Positions 1 through 12,000 of a DNA stretch of 64,000 bases are shown in pieces (position 1 is the stretch's first letter; every line of letters begins with the position of its first letter). The notes beneath the pieces are model-generated. The model made no database searches. It worked only from the letters and a program-made list of their open reading frames with translations, and had not been told where the DNA came from. The DNA comes from Castor canadensis (Eukaryota; Chordata; Mammalia; Rodentia; Castoridae), in NCBI RefSeq assembly GCF_047511655.1, contig NC_133401.1, positions 14,664,001 through 14,728,000 of the forward strand. The letters are read 5' to 3'. A program made the position numbers and the translations under genes.

Positions 1-537
1 CCCAGCCTTTCCTTCCCTCCATCCTTGACCTTGCGCTCTCCCAGGCTCCTCCTTCCCCAGAATGCAGCTCCCAAGGCCGCTTTGCCTTGCTGAACTGAGT
101 GACTATGGAAGCTGCTGACAGGGGAGCAAATGACCTCCTGGCAGCAGAAGTTGTGAATGACCCAGATGTTGGGCTTGTCTACACGGACACTCAGGAGGGT
201 AAGGTCCACACTGAGCATTGGTTGCCCTGGTCTTGTGCAAGATCCTTCTTTATCTTTATGCCTCATCCTCCTTATCTGTTCACTGGGGATGTTGATCTTT
301 ATCTCACAGGGTTGTTGGAGGGTGACCTGAGCTGATCTGGTTTACAGTAAATTCTTAGTATTTCTTTCTTTTTCTTTTTTTTTTTTTTTGTTTGTTTTGT
401 TTTTAAGATAGGGTCTCCCTATGTAGCCCAGGCTGCCCTTGAACTTTCAATATCCCCTTATCTTGTTGAATGAATGAATAAATGAATGAATGAATAACTG
501 TCCCTGGGAGGCTCCATCCCTCCAGGTTCAGACTCAC
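1..537 (-). other. LIPE: LIPE intron following the testis exon (partial)
   Basis: This stretch lies downstream (minus strand) of the splice donor at 532-537, so it is intronic to the LIPE testis transcript. Bases 1-360 show no recognisable exon. Bases 361-460 hold a poly-T tract and a partial B1-like sequence in minus orientation. Bases 462-499 are a degenerate ATGA/AATG microsatellite. The next LIPE exon, which begins the somatic protein, is not seen here and should lie to the left of the window. Confidence 0.7.
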
Positions 538-1415
538 CTGTGTCCTGGTTGTTTTTGTGATTCTGGGTGCTGGCTTTCTTCCTGAAAGCCTGTCATATCC
601 TGACATCACTTCATAACTAGGTTTCTTTGGGAATTCTGGCTTCACTCCTGGGGTCACTGTTCTATCCCCTACAACTAGAGGATTTGTCTCTGAAGATGAA
701 TTCACATCTGATTCTGTATCAAAATCTGTGACCCATTCAAAAAATGTCTTCCCCTCTTGGGATGATCGCTGGGTGAACACTTCGTGCATTCTGGTTAGAA
801 ATCCCCCCTGGGTTGAAAATCCCTGTTTAGATTTGACATCCTGGACTGGAGGTGTTGGTTGGGCTGTAAGGTCTGACTGTTCAGGTCCCTTTGATGATGT
901 AGATTTAATCTGGGTAGATGGTCCCTTTTTGGGTCCAGGTATACCTTGGGCTGTAGGTATGGATCCAACTTCTTGTTGAGCTAGAGATGGGTCTACTGAT
1001 CCTGACGGGCTACAAGTCTCTCTCTCAATTCTGGTTCCTGTTGAGTTGTAAACACTGTCCCTGGCCCAGGTCCCTGCTGGGAGGCACCTTCTTGCTGTTC
1101 TGAGTGCACATTGTGGATGGAGGGTAATTGCTGTGGCACAGACTCCTGTGGGGCAAGAAATTCCTGGTGCACAGCAGATTGTTGTGCTATAGGTTCCTGC
1201 TGATATTTAGCTTCATGTTGGACAATGGGCTTCTGCTGAGTGAGGGGTCTTTGCTGTGATGCAGGCTTCTGTTGGGTATTGAATCCCTGCTGAGCCTCTG
1301 GTCTTGGTTGGCCTGTGGGTGTCTTTTCTGACTCAGGCTCTGGCTGGATTATAGGTCTCTGGTATGCCTCAGGTTCCCATTCTGGTCTAGTTACTGACGT
1401 TGAAACTGGATCCAT
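538..1415 (-). CDS. LIPE: LIPE testis-specific first coding exon (hormone-sensitive lipase, testis form), frameshifted
   Basis: LIPE encodes hormone-sensitive lipase, which hydrolyses acylglycerols and cholesteryl esters. In testis an alternative 5' exon adds about 300 Gln/Pro-rich residues. Seen here: a start at 1415 (MDPVSTS), then EAYQRPII, NTQQKPASQQRPLTQQK, QEFLAPQ and EGASQQGPGPG, and in a second frame EQSD, KSKQG, GFLTR, EWVTD, ESDVNSSS and VMSGYD. These follow the order and wording of the human testis exon. The exon ends CAG/GTGAGT at 538/537. The ORF is also open upstream of 1415 to a Met at 1526, but homology begins at 1415. Odd feature: the first frame runs to a TAG at 993-995, while homology continues in another frame from about 1005. 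Exon length is 878 nt (3n+2), so one base is missing. The lipase catalytic domain is outside the window. Identity is near certain; whether the exon still codes is open. Confidence 0.9.
993..1008 (-). other. LIPE: Frameshift site and premature stop in the LIPE testis exon
   Basis: Frame one reads through Val-Ala-Arg-Gln-Asp-Gln to TAG (993-995). Homology to the human exon resumes in another frame with Ser-Gly-Ser-Val-Asp-Pro. The change is best placed in the CCCGTCAGG stretch at about 1001-1008, as a loss of one base (equivalent to a gain of two). It may be a true inactivating mutation or a sequencing or assembly error. Confidence 0.8.
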
Positions 1416-1640
1416 CATTGCTTCTGTCATGGAACATGTTGATCTTCCAGGCATCATCCTTGTGCACCTCCACCAGGCTTCCCTCTTCACAGATCTTTCA
1501 TCATGGCATTTCTCTTTGGACTCCAATCTTTCATCCTGGCATCCCTGGTCTTCCTTAAGGCAGCTGGGTTGATCACTGCTATTCCCCCAACACCTGTGCC
1601 ACTTGCTGCACTCTGTGCTTCCTACCTTGAGGGGAGGGAT

Positions 1641-1717
1641 TATAAATAGGAGGAGGTTGTGTGCCCAGCACTCTCTTCCCAGAAGGGAGGGGCTTGCCCT
1701 CTTGTGTCATAAATAGG
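1641..1717. promoter_or_regulatory. Paired TATA-like words upstream of the LIPE testis exon
   Basis: TATAAATAGG occurs at 1641-1650 and CATAAATAGG at 1708-1717 on the plus strand. The first is a near-perfect TATA box on plus, and its complement (CCTATTTATA) is TATA-like on minus. They lie 226-302 bases upstream of the LIPE testis start codon, so they could serve that promoter or a divergent plus-strand transcript. Direction is not decided by the sequence. Confidence 0.3.
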
Positions 1718-2011
1718 ACCCCACCCAACTCAGCACTCAGTTAAAATGCAATGACCCCTCTCATAAGGCAAGCTTCTTAATTTAGTCTTCTGTTTCATAT
1801 GGGAGGACACACGCCAGACTCTGGATGAAGGTCCCCTCTCCCCCTTTTTTTGTCTCCCCTTCTAATGTTTGAGGAAAGGGATAGGGGGAGGCAGTTTCTA
1901 TACTTATAATAATTTTTTTCCTCTTTATTGATTCAGAAAACTGGTTGCCAGTTTAATCTCCTTACATTGTTACTCTTATCATTTCATACCCATGATAAAA
2001 AAAAAAAAAAC

Positions 2012-2178
2012 AAAAAAAAAACCTGGCGGGTGGCAGATCAGGAGGATCACCGTTTGAAGCCAGCCTGAGCAAATAGCTCTTGAGACCCTATCTTGAAAAA
2101 ACCCATCACAAAAAAGGGCTGGTGGAGTGGCTCACAGAAGAGGCCCTGAGTTCAAATTCCAGTACTACAAAAAAAAAA
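2012..2178 (+). mobile_element. Dimeric B1-ID SINE, short-right-arm type
   Basis: The left 7SL-like half (gatcaggaggatcaccgttt ... accctatcttgaaaaaaccc) is followed by a short ID-like half (ggctggtggagtggctcac ... ccctgagttcaaattccag) and an A tail. The right half lacks the central tRNA-like segment. Confidence 0.8.
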
Positions 2179-2389
2179 GTCCTTCAATTTTTATAGTTCA
2201 AAGCTGTCTTGAATGGCACTTGAGGGCCTCCACACCATCTTTCTAGCCTTGAGCTGTGGTTCTGCATATATTCTGTACTATACTGGAAACCCACAAAACC
2301 AGTGACTATTGATGGTGACTGGTGGCAATGACAGTAATCATACTGAAGGTTGCCTACGTGGTAAAAAATGGACAATTTTTGAAAAACCT

Positions 2390-2680
2390 ATTTTTATTTT
2401 TGGTGGTACTGGGGTTTGAACTCAGGGCTTCACACTTGCTAGGCAGGCGCTTTACCACTTGAGCCATTCTGCCAGCCCTAAAAACCTATTTTTAATGAGA
2501 CAATGTTGGATTCATTGCTTTACTTGCTTTCTTTGCTCTACCTAACTCTTACCTCAGAAAGATTTGTTGAATGAGAGAGTAAAAAGTGGGGCTGGCAGAG
2601 TGGCTCAAGTGGGAGAGCATTTGCCTCACAAGCATAAGTCCTTGAGTTCAAATCCCACTACAACCAAAAAGAAAAAAGAG
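2390..2680. mobile_element. Two ID-like SINE monomers in opposite orientation
   Basis: Bases 2390-2480 read the ID half on minus (ggggtttgaactcagggctt ... ctgccagccct). Bases 2588-2680 read it on plus (gggctggcagagtggctcaa ... gttcaaatcccactac). They are separated by about 105 unassigned bases. Confidence 0.8.
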
Positions 2681-2830
2681 TGGAAAGTGAAGGTTGTGGA
2701 AGAGAGAAGTATGTGTACAATCTAGTTTGACTTTGGAGAGAACAGGGTAAAAGGAATGTTCTGGGTTGAATGTGAATTGTCAGATCCCAATTTGAAAGAA
2801 TTGATTTTGGCCTATTATGTTTAAAAAACA

Positions 2831-2836
2831 TTTATT
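2831..2836 (-). promoter_or_regulatory. CXCL17: Candidate polyadenylation signal of CXCL17
   Basis: The minus strand reads AATAAA here, 280 bases past the CXCL17 stop codon. No other AATAAA was noticed closer to the stop, so this is the best candidate for the end of the transcript, giving a 3' UTR of about 300 bases. Confidence 0.6.
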
Positions 2837-3115
2837 GGCTTCTGTTTGCTACTTTCCTGATTGTATTTAAGGTCAACTTAGACCTTAGGTAATTAAGCTT
2901 AAGCCTGCATGAGGAGTGGACACAGGAAAAGACTGGACAGGAGAAGAAGGCAGTAGAAGAAGTAATAATCAATATGATGTTGGGGAAAATGGCTTTTGAG
3001 AGCATTGGAATGATTTGGAGGTGCAGACAGGGAGTGGGGAGCATATGAAATACTCTAGGGGTGCCTGCTGCCCCTTGACTGAGTATATAATTGGAAAAGT
3101 GGGCTCTCAGAACTT

Positions 3116-3213
3116 CTATAAGGGCAGAGCAAAGCTTGCTAGTTGACATCGTTTGAGAAATTGCTGGCAGGCTTTGGAGTGTTTGTTTGGCTTCCTGTGG
3201 TGTCTTCCGTGTC
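3116..3213 (-). CDS. CXCL17: CXCL17 coding exon 4 (basic C-terminal tail)
   Basis: A strong polypyrimidine tract and CTCTAG acceptor precede the exon. It encodes HGRHHRKPNKHSKACQQ, then FLKRCQLASFALPL and TAG at 3116-3118. The His/Lys/Arg-rich tail and the last two cysteines match human CXCL17 almost residue for residue. A longer open frame over the same bases (2832-3224) is a shadow in another frame. Confidence 0.97.
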
Positions 3214-6200
3214 CTAGAGGGCAAATAAAGGGGGGAGGATAGTGTTAAAACAGTTTTTAATTTTATTATTATTATTATTATTATTATTGTTATTATTATT
3301 ATTATTTTGAGCAGACCTGGAGTTTGAACTCAGGGCTTCATGCTTGCAAAGCAGGTACTCTACCACTTGAGCCACACCTCCAGTCCATTTTGCTCTAGTT
3401 ATTTTGGAGATGGGGTCTTAAGAACTATTTGCCCAGGCTCACCTCAAACTTCAATCCTCCTGATCTCAGCCTCCCAAGTAGCTAGGATTATAGGCATGAG
3501 ACACTGGTGCCTGGCTTAAATTTTAGTTTTTATGAGAGCTTTTAAAATTATATGAGTAACACTTATCCTGTGGAAAAGATTAAAATAAGAAAAGTAAACC
3601 CAGTAGAAAATAAAAGACTTCCTACCATCTCTACATTTACTCCATACTCTCCAGAGCCAACCACTGTTAATAGTTTGCTTCATATTCTTCCAAAGCTTTT
3701 GGTAGGTAAAAACATGTAATAGTTTAAAAAACAAAAATGAGCTGGATACAGGTAACTCATACCTGTAATCCTAGCTACTCAGGAGGCAGAGATCAGGAGA
3801 ATTGAGGTTCGAAGCCAGCCTGGGGCAAATAGTTCTCAAGACCCTATCTCAAAAAAATACCCAACACAAATATGGACTGGCAGAGTGGCTCAAGTGGTAG
3901 AGCTCCTGCTTAGAAAGCGTAAGGCCCTGAGTTTAAGCCCCTGTGCTACCAAAACCCCCAAAAAAACAAAAACCAAAAAACAACTGCTAGATTGAACCCT
4001 CTCTTGGGATATCTCCCAGCTGTGGGAGCTCTATTGTTTCCTATTTTTCTATCTCAATAAACTTCCCTGCTTTACACACACACACACACACACACACACC
4101 CCTGTTAGATTAGGAAGAAGTAAAATTCTGTTTGACATTGATACAGGTGTCATCTTCAGTAATCAATAATGAGGTCCCAACAGCCTTGTCTCCTTCCACT
4201 TTGATAAGTACTAAGTTCTGGAATCTAGGAATTTGGCTAAACATCTCTAGTGTCAGAATAATTGTACCCTGCTCTTCTGACTCCTATTTTCCCACAAATT
4301 GACATTGAATAGAAAGGGCTGAGCTGGTCTGGGTGGCTGACGCCTATAATCCTAGCTACTCAGGAGGCAGAGATCAGGAGGATTGCAATTTGAAGCCAGT
4401 CTCACACAAATAGTTTGAGAGACCCTATCTTGAAAAAACCCATCACATAAAAGGGCTGGTAGAATGGCGCAAATGATAGAGTGCCTGCCTAGAAAGTGTG
4501 AGGCTCTGATTTCAATCTCCTGGTGCTGCCAAAAGAAAAGAAAAGGAGTGTTAAAATGTGTGGTTTTCCTAGTGTTCATTTCATTTCTCTTGTCTGTTTT
4601 CAACCTCTGCTTCCTCCCTAGTGATTGCACAGGAGTGACTCTGGTTTAAGGAAGGTCATTCTCTCAAGACTTACTGTTTTTCTTCACATTGCCTTTTGAG
4701 TGATCACAGGGACACTTCTCCTGCAGCCTGGGCACTGTCATGAGTTTTCTTTTAGGGGCTCTCAGGAACCAATCTGAAATAACAGGTGGCTGCTTAGACA
4801 GGAGGATAGTGTGTTTGAGGATGGGGAGTTGGGCAGGGCTTTACTTGTCATCTTCTGTGCCTTTTGGTTTCTCTTTCACATTGCAACGGGATGGGAAAGG
4901 GGTCAACCCCAAACAGTGGAGACATACAGCTGCATGAGCCCCAGGACTTCCAGTGTCAGGGTTAGAGAGACTATGGGGGTATCATTGGGGAGACCAAAGA
5001 ATGAAGAGTAAGACCAAGATGTTATTTTAGCTTTACCTTGAGCAAGCCATTTTATCACTCTGCTTTGGTCTTTCCTTTGAGTATAATAAAGCTGATAAGA
5101 GGATCCAGGATGTTTTTGAAAGGCCAGGAAAAAGTACAAATCCTTTGGGAAGGCAGCTCCAGCCTGAGTTTTTTTGGGAAAAGGATAAAGGGGGAAGGGA
5201 CAGCTGGCTCTCACCTAGACCTTGTAGACCTTGGAGAAGGAGGACCCTAGTTCTTGCCTCAGACTCAGGAAGGAAGCAGGCATTGGTGCTGTGTGTGGTG
5301 GGCTGGGGGGTCAGCTCAGATAGCATCTGCACTGGTTCCAGGGGCTCAAGGGACAGAGCTGGGCTCAGGTTGGCATTGTTACTGTTGTCCTGTTGATGCT
5401 GAATTACTGACCTTTGCACTCACATTCTTGGCTGCCTACTGGGAGCCACCTCCCAGAAACTTGGCGTTGGTTCCTTTGGCCTCTTGCGACCCCTGTCGGA
5501 AGGAAACAGGTCATTCCAGGCACTGGAAAGGAAGTCTCCACCCACCCCAAAGGTCCCTAGTGCTACCTAGGCCAGGACAATTCCATTTCTCCTTCCTTTT
5601 CACTTTGGGGATCTAGGGCTTTTCTAGAGAGGAGAATTTTAAATGGATAAGGAACTGAGATTCAAAATGTGCTCTAAAGAAAAGTTTGACTGGGAGCCAG
5701 AAGCATTGGCTCACTGTAATCCTAGCTACTCAGGAGGCAAAGATCAGGAGGATGGTGGTTCAAAGCCAGCCCGGGTAAATAGTTTGAGAGACCCTATCTC
5801 AAAAGTAAACAACACAGAAAGGAGCTGGCAGGGTGACTTAAGTGTAGAGCACCTACCTAGCAAGTGTGAGGCCCTGAGTTCAAACCCCAGTACCACCAAA
5901 AAAAGAGAAAAGTTTAGCTGAAGATAAGTGGAAAAAGAATGGCTTTTGGATGGAAGTGAGGATAGAGTGTGGGTTGTCAAGACTGTAACCCTCTCCCCCT
6001 ACACATTAAAGTCCTCATGACTTAATGGATGAGAGCAAGGAGCAGATTATTCTATAAATCAGAATTTCCACCTGACCTCCATGTTGTTGTGTTTGAATCC
6101 ACAATCCCAGTTTAACTACTAAGAAGATGGTATTTGCATTTGTTCCTCTGGAACAAATATACTCCCCTTTTAGTCTCTATCCAAGCCACTTTATTATCTG

Positions 6201-9043
6201 ACTCTATCTTATCTCCATTTTTTTTCCGGTGGTGATTGAACCCAGGGTCTTGTGAATATTAGGAATGTACTTTACCATCAAGCTACTCTCTCAGCCTTTA
6301 AAAATTTTTTTATGATTTTATGTTGAGATAGGCTCTTGCTAAGTTTTCCAAGCCCTGGCATTTGTGATCCTTCTGCTTCAGCCTCTCAAGAAACTGGAAT
6401 TACAGGCATGCACCACCATGCCGGGGTCTTGTCTCTGTATTGTGATATATAATATATATGTTTGGAGACAGGGTCTTACTGTATAGCTCGAATTAGGCTG
6501 GGCTCAAGATATCCTCTTGTGTCAGCCTCCTGAGTAGTTGGGACTACAAGCACCCATCACCATGTCCAGTTCTAAACTATTTCTATGATAATCAAAGATG
6601 AAGGCTTGTAGACCGGAAGTAGTCAAGCTGAAACTGAGCCCAGATGACACCTCCTATGTTCCTGGTATTTCCTGTCAAAATCAATTATGCCTTCATGTGG
6701 TTCCCATTTTATTCAAACAGTTATTGCAGTTATAGTTCATTACTTGAAATCTGTTATGGACTGAACTGTATCCTCCAAAATTCACATGGTGAAGCCCTAA
6801 CTTCCATTACTTCAGAATGACTATATTTGGAGATAGGGCCTTTATAGAAGTGATTAAGTTAAAATTAGGCTGTTTTGATGGGCTCTAATCCAATCTGACT
6901 GATGTCCTTGTAAGAAAATGATCTTTGGACACATACAAAATACCCCAGTCCATGCCTGTAATCCTAGCTACTCAGGAAGCAGGGATCAGGAGGATCTCAG
7001 TTTGAAGCCAGCCCGGGCAAATAGTATGTGAGACCCTATCTCGGAAAAAAAACCTTATCACAAAAAAAGAAAAAAAAGAAAAAGAGAGAGAGAAAAAAAA
7101 AAAAGGGCTGGTGGAATGGCTCAAGGTGTAGGCCCTGAATTCAAGCCCCAATACTGCAAAAAAACATAACAAAACAAAAAAACACCCCAAGGATATGCAC
7201 ACACAGAGGAACAACCATATGAGGATATGAGGAGAAGACAACTGTTATGGCAGTACTGGAATTTGAACTCAGGGCCTCACACTTGCTAGGCAAGTGCTCT
7301 ACCACTTGAGCCATACCCCAAGTCAAGACAACAGTTATGAACTGAATGTTCTTGTGCCCCTAAAATCTATATGTTAAAATCCTAACCCCCAAAGTGGTAG
7401 TGTTAGGAGGTAGGGCTTTTGGAGGTAATTAGGTCATGAACGTAGAGTCTTGTGAATGAGATTCGTGCCCTTATAATAGGGACACCAGAGAATTCTCTCA
7501 TTCTTTTTTTCACCAAGTCAAGATACAAGGAGATGTTGGCTATCTGCAATCCAGAAGACAACCCTTGCCAGAACTCAATCATGCTGACACTCCGATCTCA
7601 GAAATGCTGTCTACAAAACTATGAGAAATAAGTTTCTATTGTATCTAAGCCACCTGTGGATGGCTCTTTATTATAGCAGCTCACACTAAGACAGCAACCA
7701 TTTGGAAGCCAAGGGGAAAGGCCTTGAACAGACTAAACCTGCTGACACCTTTTGCAGAATGGGGTTTGAACTCAGGGCCTACACCTTGAGCCACTCCACT
7801 AGCCATTTTTTGTGATAGGTTTTTCAAGATAGGGTCTCCCGAACTATTTGCCAGGGCTGGCTTCGAACCATGATCCTCCTGATCTCTGTGTCCTAAGTAG
7901 CTAGGATTATAGGCATGAGCCACCAATGCGTGGCCTGCTGATACTTTGATCCTGTATTTCCAGCCTCCAGAACTGTGAGAAAATAAAATTTTCATTGTGT
8001 AAGTTACCCTGTCTGGTATTTTGTTATGACAGTCCAAGCAAGCTAAAATAAAACCCTTGTTGTTTGTCGGTTTCAGAACCCATAGTTCAGTAGTCATTCA
8101 GCTCATAGGTCCTGGCACAAGGGAGGCGTTTGGTAAGTGTTTCTTCAGTAAATTGGGTGCACAAGAAGGCCCTTGGAGATCAGCTGGTTCTATTCGGACC
8201 TCCTATTTCCCAGCCTCTCGCCCTTTCTGCCACACAGATGGTAGCTGTTGCATCACTTGCCCAGCACTAGTTTTCAGATGTTCTTCTGGGTTGTTTTGAG
8301 CACTGTTACAATAATTTAGACAGGCATGACCCCTGCCATCTAATTTTTTTCTACAATTTTACTCTTATGTGACCTCTCCTCATTCCAGAGAAAGGCTGAA
8401 GAATACTAGAGCTGGAAGAAATCTTGTAGATTATTTGGTTGAATTTTAATTGAGAAGTTTTTTTTTTATTCTAACTGTAATACAACCACATTGGAGAAAG
8501 CACAACAAATAACTCATTATTACTATTGGTATTTTGGCATTTTTATTACCTGTATTTGGTTTTCTTTATCTCTTGATAGCAACAGTATGTGAGAAGATTT
8601 CTCTTTTTTTCCCCTTCTTCTTATTCTTTTTTTTTTGGTGGCACTGGGGTTTGAACTCAGGGCCTCACACTTGTTAGGCAGGTGCTCTAGCACTTGAGCC
8701 TCCCCATCAACCCTTTTTGTGATGGGTACTTTTGAGATAGGGTCTTGCAAACTATTTTCCTGGGCTGGCTTTGAACCATGATCCTCCTGATCTCTGCCTC
8801 CTGAGTATCTGGGATTATAGGCGTGAGCCACCAGTGCCTGGTTTTCCTCTACCTCTTAAAGCATATTGCTGTGACATCTTCATGAACCATTTTAAGTGAC
8901 TGCATATTACTCCCCAAAAGTAAATGCATTCCACATTATTTAACTGTCCTTCCATTGCTGAATATTTAGACCGACCATAAAAATGAAGTTCTTCATTCTT
9001 ATAACTATTTCCAAATTTTGGATTATTTTCTTGGGAAAGAAAA

Positions 9044-9099
<56 letters not shown>

Positions 9100-12000
9100 G
9101 AGTGCTCTCAAAGTGGAATTATTTGTTCAAAGGTTAAGAACAGTTTTTTTGTTTCTCAGTGTCTTTATCAAACTGCTTTTCAAAGTGCTATGTTAATTAA
9201 ATCACTGTTTCCTTTATTTTCAGATGGGGAAACTAAGGCCTGAGAGAACAAATGAAATGCCCAAGTTTACAGAAGTAAGGGTGATACATTTAGGATTAAA
9301 CCCAGGTGTGAGATATTTTTTCTGCAGCCCTAGGTGACCCTGAAATGAAGCTGCAGGGACTATAGTACTATTCTTCCAAAACTCAGATGTTTGTGGACTG
9401 TCTTTAGATTTTTTTCTACAGATTATACCACCTCTACAATTGTTCACCTCATACACCTCATATTTTATGAAACAGCCTTATCTTGTGTGATATGATCTAT
9501 AAAATTACAGATTTGAGGCATGCTTAGATTTTTTTCCTAAGGTGCATTAAGATGAACATACAGCTATTAAATAAAAAAAAAACAGTAAATTTATGTTCCA
9601 CCTAAAATTAGTTGAAGCCAGGCACCAGTGGCTCACGCTTATAATCCTAGCTACTCAGGAGGTGGAGGATCATGGTTCAAAGCCGGCCGGGACAAATAGT
9701 TCAAAGGACCCTATCTCGAAAAAAAAACCTTCACAAAAAAGGGTTGGTGGAGTGGTGCAAGGTGTGGGCCCTGAGTTCAAATCCCAGTACTGAGAAATAA
9801 ATAAGTAAATAAAATAGTTGACTGACATCTGATTAGTTGACTGATTAGCTGATCTTTATATACAGATAGACAGGGGGTTACCTAGTGGCTCTGTCACTTA
9901 ACTATGCAGTCTCGGACAATTCACTTGCTTGTTTGATCTTTGATTTCCTGATTTGGAAAATGAGGATAGTAATATCTGCCTTGCAGAATCGTGAGGAACA
10001 AATGAACTACTGTGAGTGCCCAGTGCTCACAGTGTTTGTTGCTGTGGACTTCTGGTTATTATTTAAAGCTAGTTCTTATGCTGGAATCTTAGGCTTGTGA
10101 CTTTGTGCTGACAGGTATGTGGAAAGAAATTACTTCCACTTGTTAGGACTTACAGTACAGCTGTCATTATTGTGATTTCCCAGTTCTTCTGCATCTTTGC
10201 TCTGCTAAGTTGCACAAGTTGCTGAACTTTTTCTGCATGATGTGCAGAAATAGTTCTGTTCCTGTTCCTGTGCGTGTATTTCTCAGCTCTATCCACCAGA
10301 GGTTGGAGTAGCAATGGCATCGATTTAGCAAAGTGAGTCCAGCTCCAGTGGTTTTTTATTCTCCCAAGAAAGGAACCAGGAATCCCTGGAGAAGTGGCTG
10401 ATTCCAGGGCTGGAGCAGAAAACTCTAGTATGAGCCTGGAACATCTTGTAGTGTCAGAAAGTAAGGAACTACTCAGAAGAAAACTATAGTGATATTACAA
10501 CATCACAGAAACCAACTTGAAGGAACATCCAGTGGCCAGCTTAGGAACAATATGAGCAGCATAATAAATAATGAGAAGAATGGATTATAAGTCCATACCG
10601 ATGTAGATAAATGAAAAAGGAGGAGTCTCTCTTAGAGTAGAATTCTAGTCAATAAATAGAAAACTGGGCTGGGTGCCGGTGCTCACGAATGTACTCAGTC
10701 GCTACTCAGGAGGCAGAGATTCAGGGGGATCATGGTTTGAAGCCAGCTTGGGCAAATAGTTCGCAAAACCCTATCTCGAGAAAAACCCATCTCAAAAAAG
10801 GACTGGTGGAGTGACTCAAGATGTAGGCCCTGAGTTCAAACCCCAGCATGGAAAAATAAAATAGAAAACTGGGCTAGGGGCATGGCTCAAGTGGTAGAAT
10901 GCCTGCCTGGTAAGCATCAGGCCATATAAGTTCAAACCCTAAACCACCAAAAAAAAAGAAAGAAATAGAAAATCACCATTTGACTAATACCAGGGTATAA
11001 TAGTTATAGGTAAGAATCATTAATGAACCACGTGCCTGTGGCTCATGCCTGTCATTCTAGCCACTCAGAAGGCAGAGTTCAGGAGGATGAATGTTCAAAG
11101 CCATCCTGGGCAAATATTTTACGGGATCTTATCTTGAAAATACCCATCACAAAAAAGGGCTGGTAGAGCACCTGCCTAACAAGCGTGAAAACCTGAGTTC
11201 AAACCCCAGTATCACCAAAAAAAGAATTATTAATGGATTATAAAAGTTAATGGGTAAAATATGATGAGAAGAAGCAGGGTTTTGCCTGGTCTCAAAGTAT
11301 CTCTGCACGGGATACTTATTAATTATAAGGAGAAAATAAGAAATTTACAGTAGAGAAAACTGGCCGATACTACCTTAACCAGTTAACATCACCAGTAAGG
11401 AGAGAGTGACATCCTAGGCCTCTTGATGTGTCATACTGAGAACACATCACTTCTGTGGTATTCTTGCCCAAATGCATAACTTGAACTTAACCATGACCAA
11501 GCTTCAGACAGACCAAATCAGGTACATTCTACAGGATAAAACCAGTTCTCTATTTAGTATTAAGGTCACGAAAGACAAGGAAATACTGAGAAACTACCCC
11601 GGAGTGGAGAAGACTAAGGAGATATCACAGTTTTCTTCAGTGTGGAATCCTGGATTGGAATCTGCACTAGAAAAAGGACATTCATGGGATGGATGATCAG
11701 CAAAATGGGAATGTTTGCGAATTAGTCAACATTATTGCATTCTGGTTATGTAAGATGTTATTGAAAAAAACTTCACGAAGAATATACTGGAACTTTGAGT
11801 ATTTACAATATTTCTGAAAGTATGAAAAATAGCAAGTTAGAATAAATTATATATATTTTTTGTTTGTTTGTTTGTTTGTTTTTCAGTACTGGGGTTTTAA
11901 CTCAGGGCCTACATCTTGAGCCACTCCATCAGCCCTTTTTTTTGTGATGGGTTTTTTCCAGAGAGGGTCTTGTGAACTGTTTTGCCGAGGCTGGCTTTGA

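Larger units (their letters stand above)
1416..2830. other. Short intergenic gap between LIPE testis exon and CXCL17 3' end
   Basis: It holds the presumed promoter and 5' UTR of the LIPE testis transcript, including paired ATAAATAGG words at 1642-1650 and 1709-1717. It also holds SINE copies at about 2012-2178 (+), 2390-2480 (-) and 2588-2680 (+). Bases 2180-2390 and 2680-2830 show no recognised element. Confidence 0.6.
10390..11860. repeat. Ancient L1M-type LINE 3' region carrying three SINE insertions
   Basis: Wording such as cagacagaccaaatcaggta, gtcacgaaagacaaggaaat and ggttatgtaagatgttattg resembles L1M 3' ends. The same family recurs at 24470-25440. SINEs interrupt it at about 10665-10862, 10870-10970 and 11025-11225. 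Most of CXCL17 intron 1 between 10.4 and 11.9 kb is this repeat. Confidence 0.5.

Noticed and set aside
993-1526. A stand-alone 177-residue Gln/Pro-rich protein
   Set aside because: Homology shows it is the first part of the LIPE testis exon, cut short by a frameshift, not a separate gene.
2832-3224. 130-codon minus-strand open frame
   Set aside because: It overlaps CXCL17 exon 4 and its 3' UTR in a different frame; the true frame gives the recognisable CXCL17 tail with a proper splice acceptor.
5033-5419. 128-codon minus-strand open frame and several overlapping plus frames
   Set aside because: They sit in CXCL17 intron 2 and overlap exon 2 out of frame; no motif or splice support.
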